Below are positions 7,360 through 11,367 of a DNA stretch of 11,367 bases, piece after piece. The stretch lies in assembly GCA_963623095.1 (NCBI GenBank), contig CAVFKD010000037.1, positions 1 through 11,367 on the forward strand, given 5' to 3'. The notes below the pieces were generated by a model. It did no database searches. It saw only the letters and a program-made list of their open reading frames with translations, and was not told the DNA's origin. This DNA comes from UBA3210 sp963623095. Lineage in GTDB: Bacteria > Bacillota_I > Bacilli_A > RFN20 > CAG-449. Position numbers and translations under genes: made by a program. Each line of letters starts with the position of its first letter. The first letter of the stretch is position 1.

Positions 7360-8337
7360 ATGCTTGATAAAAAACTTTCAATTTTATGTATATTAAATGT
7401 CTTAAAAGAATATTCTGATGAAAATCATCCTTTATTAATCAAAGATATTATTGATAAAGTAAAACAAGTTTATGATTTAGAACTAGAAAGAAAGTCAGTC
7501 GCATCTAATATTAATATGCTAGAAGATTTTGGTTATGATATTATTAGACTTCCAAGAAATGGTGTTTATTTAGGCGCAAGAGATTTTGATCCAAGTGAAG
7601 TTTCTTATATTGTTGATGCTTTATTTTCATCTAGATCAATTAACGGAAAAGAAGTTAGAACTTTGGCTTCTCAACTAGCTTCAAGTTTATCCATATATCA
7701 ACGAAAGAAATATAAATATGTTTATAAAGCGGAAAATTTATCGCGTGCGAGCAATAATGATCTATTCTATAACATTTCTTTAATTGAAGAAGCAATTGAA
7801 AGAAATAAGAAAGTTTTATTCAAATATAAAGCTAAATATGCACCTAAAGATAAGAAAATTAGATTCCAAAAGATTAATCCATATTTCTTATTTAACAATA
7901 ATGGTCAATATTATTTAATCTGTAATTATGACTATTATGATACTTTATTAAGCTATAATCTTAACCATATTAGTGAATTATCTATTATTGAAGATGAAGA
8001 GATTAAACCAGTTACTTCCTTAAAAGGATATGAAAATGGTTTAGATGTATCAAAATATGCGAAAGAACATATTTATGCTTTCAATGGTAAAACCACTGAT
8101 GTCACTTTAAAAATTAAAGATGAAAAATCTAAATATTACGTTGAAGAATATTTAGGAAGTGATGTTAATTTCTATGAAGAAGATGGTGAAATATATACTC
8201 GTATTAAAGTGGATGATAAATCATTAGTTTATTGGGCTTTACAATATTCAGAATATGTTGAAGTAATTAAACCTAAAGAAACTAGAGATGAAATTAAAGC
8301 TCTTATTCTTCAAGCAAGTGAAAAATATAAAGATTAA
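7360..8337 (+). CDS. WYL-domain transcriptional regulator (325 aa)
   Basis: This is a DNA-binding regulator with an N-terminal winged helix-turn-helix (about 1-70), seen as LSILCILNVLKEYSD, LLIKDIIDKV and KSVASNINMLEDFGYDI. A WYL ligand-sensing domain (about 135-220) and a C-terminal WCX-type extension follow. The WYL core reads QYYLIC (183-188). In the strand where many WYL proteins have arginines (YRLDRI), this one reads YNLNHI (199-204), so the usual basic ligand-contact residues are replaced. WYL proteins commonly control defence and DNA-damage genes by sensing nucleic acid or nucleotides. AAGGAG (7345-7350) supports ATG 7360. The gene is monocistronic, with its own -10 box and terminator, and lies between the helicase operon and the nuclease gene. 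The inverted repeat at 8385-8408 is a plausible target. Confidence 0.9.
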   Translation: MLDKKLSILCILNVLKEYSDENHPLLIKDIIDKVKQVYDLELERKSVASNINMLEDFGYDIIRLPRNGVYLGARDFDPSEVSYIVDALFSSRSINGKEVRTLASQLASSLSIYQRKKYKYVYKAENLSRASNNDLFYNISLIEEAIERNKKVLFKYKAKYAPKDKKIRFQKINPYFLFNNNGQYYLICNYDYYDTLLSYNLNHISELSIIEDEEIKPVTSLKGYENGLDVSKYAKEHIYAFNGKTTDVTLKIKDEKSKYYVEEYLGSDVNFYEEDGEIYTRIKVDDKSLVYWALQYSEYVEVIKPKETRDEIKALILQASEKYKD

Positions 8338-8342
8338 TTTAT

Positions 8343-8378
8343 AAGTACTAATTATGAATAATAGTTAGTACTTTTTTT
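8343..8378 (+). terminator. Intrinsic terminator of the WYL regulator gene
   Basis: AAGTACTAA (8343-8351) pairs perfectly with TTAGTACTT (8365-8373). The stem extends inward by one G-U and three A-T pairs to a 5-base loop, and ends in seven T (8372-8378). It begins five bases after the stop codon. Confidence 0.9.
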
Positions 8379-8384
8379 GCATTC

Positions 8385-8408
8385 AAATGTGACTTATAAT
8401 ACACATTT
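8385..8408 (+). promoter_or_regulatory. Inverted-repeat operator across a -10 box
   Basis: AAATGTG (8385-8391) and CACATTT (8402-8408) are perfect 7-base inverted arms separated by ten bases that contain a perfect TATAAT (8395-8400). A protein bound here would block that promoter. It lies directly upstream of the MrcB_N-DUF3883 gene and directly after the WYL gene, so the WYL protein is the obvious candidate binder. That link is inferred from position only. No second perfect copy of the arms was noticed in the window. Confidence 0.55.
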
Positions 8409-8418
8409 AAAATTATTC

Positions 8419-8427
8419 TGTTATACT
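8419..8427 (+). promoter_or_regulatory. Second promoter (extended -10) of the MrcB_N-DUF3883 gene
   Basis: TGTTATACT has a TG one base before TATACT (8422-8427), an extended -10 arrangement, 20 bases before the start codon. No good -35 is present at 17 bases. The transcript would begin close to the CGAGG ribosome binding site (8436-8440), leaving a very short leader, so the TATAAT at 8395-8400 may be the main -10. Confidence 0.4.
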
Positions 8428-8447
8428 GTTTATATCGAGGTAAGCTT

Positions 8448-9656
8448 ATGAAAGATAATTTTAAATATGTATTAGATAATTACTTAAATAGTGATTCATT
8501 TGGTAGTAACACACCTATTTATCAAACTATATGTTATTCATTAAGAGATGAAATTCAAAATCTCGTAGGTGATTCTTATTTAGTTAAAGGATCTATGGGA
8601 CAAGGTCAAAAGGCTGAATGTCCATGGATTTCTATTTTAAATAGAGATATTACTTGTTCAACAACTAAAGGGATATATGTTGTTTATATTTTTAAAAAAG
8701 ATATGTCAGGATTTTATTTATGTTTAGAACAAGGTATAACTAATTTTGAAAATCTTTATAAGAAGAAAAAATATGAATATGTTGCCAAAGTTGGCGATTA
8801 TTTTAAAAAAGAAATCGATGATAATTATTTTTCTAAACAAGAAATAAATCTAGGTATCAATAATAAATCTTCTTTAGCTTATGGTTATCAAAAAGCGAGC
8901 GTTATTTCTAAATATTATCAAAAAGATAATTATTCTGAAGAAGAATTAAAATCTGATTTAGAAAGATTATTAAAAATATATGATGAAATCGCTAAATTAT
9001 TTGTAAATAGAAATTATGAAACATTGATTAAAAATATTATTAATGATGGAGATGATCCTTTAGAAATAAAAGGAGAAGAAGCTCTTGATTTAATTAAAAC
9101 TTATATTGAAGAAGATTCTTCTAATACGATTAAAGCAACTAAGACCCTTACACAACAAATTCCTTTTATTGATAAAACTCATAAATATAAAGCAATTTTA
9201 AGCCCTATAAAAGCTGGAAAAATTGATTATGTTAAAATGACTTATAATAACATGAAAATCGGTCTAGAAGGAGAAGGATTGGCTTTAGAATATGAAATGC
9301 AAAGATTAAGAAATCTAGGAAGAGAGGATTTAGTAAACAAAATCAAATGGTTATCTAAAGAATCTGATTCTTATGGTTATGATATTTTATCTTATGATAT
9401 AGATAAAAATGGTAAAGTGCATGAACTTTATATCGAAGTAAAAACATGTTCATCTAAATATGATACTTCTTTTTACATATCAAGAAATGAAGTTGAAGCT
9501 AGTCATAAATTAAAAGAGCATTATTGTTTATTTAGAATTTATGATGCTCAATCATTAAATCCAAAATTCTATAAAGCATTTGGAGAAATAGAAACTAATT
9601 TCTTATTAGATCCTTTAACGTATATGGCTAAATATAAATTTATTATAGAAAGATAA
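8448..9656 (+). CDS. MrcB_N (DUF3578)-DUF3883 protein, predicted modified-DNA-type nuclease (402 aa)
   Basis: Residues 1-170 match the MrcB-like N-terminal domain: GSMGQGQ (48-54), AECPWISI (56-63), then TCSTTKGIYVVYIF and FYLCLEQG. This domain is linked in type IV restriction proteins to target-DNA recognition. A helical, acidic linker covers about 170-265. Residues 272-402 match DUF3883, the NO VEIN C-terminal domain with a PD-(D/E)xK nuclease fold: GLEGEGLALEYE (272-283), D312 in GYDIL and the E330-x-K332 pair in YIEVKT, followed by FYISRNEVEAS. The catalytic D...ExK set is therefore present. No ATPase or helicase domain is in the polypeptide, unlike McrB. GAGG (8437-8440) supports ATG 8448. 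It follows the WYL gene and an inverted-repeat operator and may be co-transcribed with the zinc-ribbon gene. The DNA target is not known. Confidence 0.85.
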   Translation: MKDNFKYVLDNYLNSDSFGSNTPIYQTICYSLRDEIQNLVGDSYLVKGSMGQGQKAECPWISILNRDITCSTTKGIYVVYIFKKDMSGFYLCLEQGITNFENLYKKKKYEYVAKVGDYFKKEIDDNYFSKQEINLGINNKSSLAYGYQKASVISKYYQKDNYSEEELKSDLERLLKIYDEIAKLFVNRNYETLIKNIINDGDDPLEIKGEEALDLIKTYIEEDSSNTIKATKTLTQQIPFIDKTHKYKAILSPIKAGKIDYVKMTYNNMKIGLEGEGLALEYEMQRLRNLGREDLVNKIKWLSKESDSYGYDILSYDIDKNGKVHELYIEVKTCSSKYDTSFYISRNEVEASHKLKEHYCLFRIYDAQSLNPKFYKAFGEIETNFLLDPLTYMAKYKFIIER

Positions 9657-9685
9657 AAATAAATAATATCTAAGTTAAAAAATAA

Positions 9686-9694
9686 TGATAATAT
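9686..9694 (+). promoter_or_regulatory. Possible weak promoter before the zinc-ribbon gene
   Basis: TGATAATAT carries an extended -10 TG before TAATAT (9689-9694), 19 bases upstream of the start codon. No -35 is seen, and in such AT-rich DNA this could be chance. The 56-base gap holds no terminator, so read-through from the nuclease gene is likely. Confidence 0.3.
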
Positions 9695-9712
9695 ATATCT
9701 AGAGGTGATTAT

Positions 9713-11281
9713 ATGCCAACTAGAATATGTCCTTCTTGTAAAGGAAAAGTATCAACTTCCAGATCTTCTTGTCCGCATTGTCAATATACTTTTAATGATA
9801 AAATATGCCCAGATTGCAATGAGACATTAGATATGTTGATTACTGAATGCCCTACATGTGGTTATGTTTTTAATAATATGCCATCTATTGGTTTTGGTAT
9901 TGGAGTTAATCCTAATAATAACAATAATTCAAATATAAAAGTAGAAGAAACTAAGGTTGAATCTAAAAATGAAAAAGCGGCAGAATTTTTAATCTGTCCT
10001 CAATGTGGTTCTTCCGACATTGAAATGGTTTCTCCAACTGAAGGTTATTGTAAATATTGTCATACCAAGGTATATAAGAAACAAGAAACTAATATTAATA
10101 CAAAGAATATTACTATTATTAACGGTAATAAAGAGACAGTTAAATATCAAAATAAATATCATCTTAAACCTTCATTTTCTAAAGAGTATGTCATGAAAAG
10201 ATTGCTTACTAGTTTAGTCAATGAAGATTCACCAATTGAAACTTTAAATGTTAATTTTGATTCATTAGATTTTAAAGAACCTTTATTTATTGAATCATCA
10301 AAAGTATTCCAAGTATCTTTCCAAGCTAAAATTGGTATGGATAAAAAAGAATCATATATCGACTATGAAATTTATTATGAAAGAGTACCGGTAAATACTC
10401 AAAATGGTGGAGTAAGATATGAAAGTGTTAGAAAAGAAAGACCTGTAACAAAATATAAAAACTATATTGATTGGTCTCCAGTTGCAAGTTCTTCCAAAGT
10501 TGAAACAGATGTATTTTCTTCAGATGAAAGAGCGTATGAAAGTTATCGTAATTTAGTTTATTCCTGCATTGAAAAAATCAATACTGATGAATTAAAAAGT
10601 ACTGATGAAGATTTAAAAATGTCAGATTATTCAAAAGATTGTATTGAACTAATGGATGATAGCGCGATTAGAAGAGATATTTATTCTTCTTTAAATGGTG
10701 ATCATAAAGATAATATCAATTTTGAAATTACTTCAACTGTTGAAGTAGAAGATATTTATTATATTGTTCCTATGTATTTTTTAAATATTAAATATCAAGG
10801 TAAAACTTATACTAAATATGTTTGTCCTATCGGTAATGATTTAAAAATTCAAGGCGATAAAATTGTTGATGAATCTGGTTCTATAGAGATATACAAAAAA
10901 GATAAATCATCTAAAAAAGAAAGCCAAATTAATAAATTAAAAGAAGAATGCAATAAAGATGTTTCTAAACGTAGATTAATTTATCTAGGACCTTCAATAT
11001 TTGCTTTTATTCTCGTTTTAATCGCAGCGATTGCATGGATTAGAGTTGCTTGGGTAAACTGGGTTTTAATTATTGCATCTATTATAGGAGTTATTGTAAC
11101 AGGAGTTCTTTCTAAAAAATATTCTGACAAACAAAATGCTATTTTAAATAAAAAGATCAATGATATTGAAAGTAAATATCAAAAAGATATTAAAAACTTT
11201 ACTACAATAAGAAATGAAAATCTTCGTGATGCTTTAGATAAAAAATTAGAAGAACTTGGCATTAAAAACGTCATAGATTAA
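9713..11281 (+). CDS. Triple zinc-ribbon membrane protein of unknown function (522 aa)
   Basis: Three four-cysteine zinc ribbons open the protein: C6/C9/C20/C23, C32/C35/C46/C49 and C95/C98/C113/C116. An Asn-rich linker separates the second from the third. Residues about 140-400 form an unrecognised soluble region, apparently beta-rich, with two noticeable conserved-looking patches: a basic stretch leading to YIDWSP (W254) and YYIVPMYFLNIKYQGKTY (around P353). Two membrane helices follow (about 422-443 and 446-466) with a short turn, then a Lys/Glu-rich coiled coil to residue 515. With no signal peptide, the ribbons and coiled coil probably both face the cytoplasm. AGAGGTGA (9701-9708) supports ATG 9713. 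It may anchor or sense nucleic acid or protein at the membrane, but no function can be assigned. Its terminator is at 11293-11324. Confidence 0.8.
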   Translation: MPTRICPSCKGKVSTSRSSCPHCQYTFNDKICPDCNETLDMLITECPTCGYVFNNMPSIGFGIGVNPNNNNNSNIKVEETKVESKNEKAAEFLICPQCGSSDIEMVSPTEGYCKYCHTKVYKKQETNINTKNITIINGNKETVKYQNKYHLKPSFSKEYVMKRLLTSLVNEDSPIETLNVNFDSLDFKEPLFIESSKVFQVSFQAKIGMDKKESYIDYEIYYERVPVNTQNGGVRYESVRKERPVTKYKNYIDWSPVASSSKVETDVFSSDERAYESYRNLVYSCIEKINTDELKSTDEDLKMSDYSKDCIELMDDSAIRRDIYSSLNGDHKDNINFEITSTVEVEDIYYIVPMYFLNIKYQGKTYTKYVCPIGNDLKIQGDKIVDESGSIEIYKKDKSSKKESQINKLKEECNKDVSKRRLIYLGPSIFAFILVLIAAIAWIRVAWVNWVLIIASIIGVIVTGVLSKKYSDKQNAILNKKINDIESKYQKDIKNFTTIRNENLRDALDKKLEELGIKNVID

Positions 11282-11292
11282 TATAATTTCTC

Positions 11293-11324
11293 AAAAATCA
11301 GTTAATTATTTGACTGATTTTTTT
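11293..11324 (+). terminator. Intrinsic terminator after the zinc-ribbon gene
   Basis: AAAAATCAGT (11293-11302) pairs perfectly with ACTGATTTTT (11313-11322), with a further T-G pair inside and an 8-base loop. The T-run continues to 11324. It starts 12 bases after the stop codon and may partly work in both directions because of the A-run on its left side. Confidence 0.88.
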
Positions 11325-11356
11325 CTTATGCGACAAAAAAGTCCCATACTAATTAT

Positions 11357-11362
11357 TATAAT
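11357..11362 (+). promoter_or_regulatory. Possible -10 box for a gene beyond the window
   Basis: A perfect TATAAT lies near the window edge, following a terminator as the other promoters here do. There is no consensus -35 at 17 bases. No coding start can be seen before the sequence ends, so this is weak. Confidence 0.3.
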
Positions 11363-11367
11363 AAAAG

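Noticed and set aside
1..11367. CRISPR array, tRNA, rRNA, insertion sequence, integrase or attachment site
   Set aside because: I saw no regularly spaced direct repeats, no tRNA-like cloverleaf, no transposase or integrase motifs, and no paired flanking repeats. Gaps between genes are all about 110 bases or less.

Overview
The window is about 30% G+C with all genes on the + strand, Shine-Dalgarno sites close to AAGGAGG/GAGGTG, Firmicutes-type -10 boxes and U-tailed hairpin terminators. Every Trp codon I checked is TGG, so the standard bacterial code fits. This suggests a low-GC Firmicute or Tenericutes-like lineage, possibly an uncultured Bacilli/Erysipelotrichia-type gut organism. I cannot assign a taxon more precisely.

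Layout. At 1-850 there is a short transcription unit: a strong promoter, a small very acidic protein (74-271) and a compact nitroreductase (286-801), closed by a hairpin. At 882-1451 lies a protein that looks like a Nudix fold without its catalytic box. At 1538-7280 a tight three-gene operon encodes a 1126-residue SNF2/DarB-type superfamily II helicase without its usual methyltransferase half, a MoxR-type AAA+ ATPase, and a DUF2201-type protein with an HExxH metallopeptidase-like domain and a C-terminal VWA domain with an intact MIDAS. The first two genes are 12 bp apart and the last two overlap by 14 bp. A terminator follows at 7282-7312. At 7360-8337 is a WYL-family transcription regulator with its own promoter and terminator. 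At 8448-9656 is an MrcB_N (DUF3578) plus DUF3883 protein, predicted to be a nuclease related to type IV restriction, with an inverted repeat lying across an upstream -10 box. At 9713-11281 is a membrane protein with three N-terminal zinc ribbons, ending in a terminator at 11293-11324.

How it may work together (inference). The MoxR ATPase and its VWA partner form a known kind of chaperone/adaptor pair. Placing that pair in one operon with a DNA-translocase-like helicase, next to a WYL regulator and a modified-DNA-type nuclease, resembles a prokaryotic conflict or anti-phage locus. The helicase-MoxR-VWA trio, with or without the WYL and nuclease genes, is the best candidate here for an undescribed system. 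A housekeeping nucleic-acid remodelling role in this lineage remains possible, because no integrase, transposase, tRNA or attachment site is visible.
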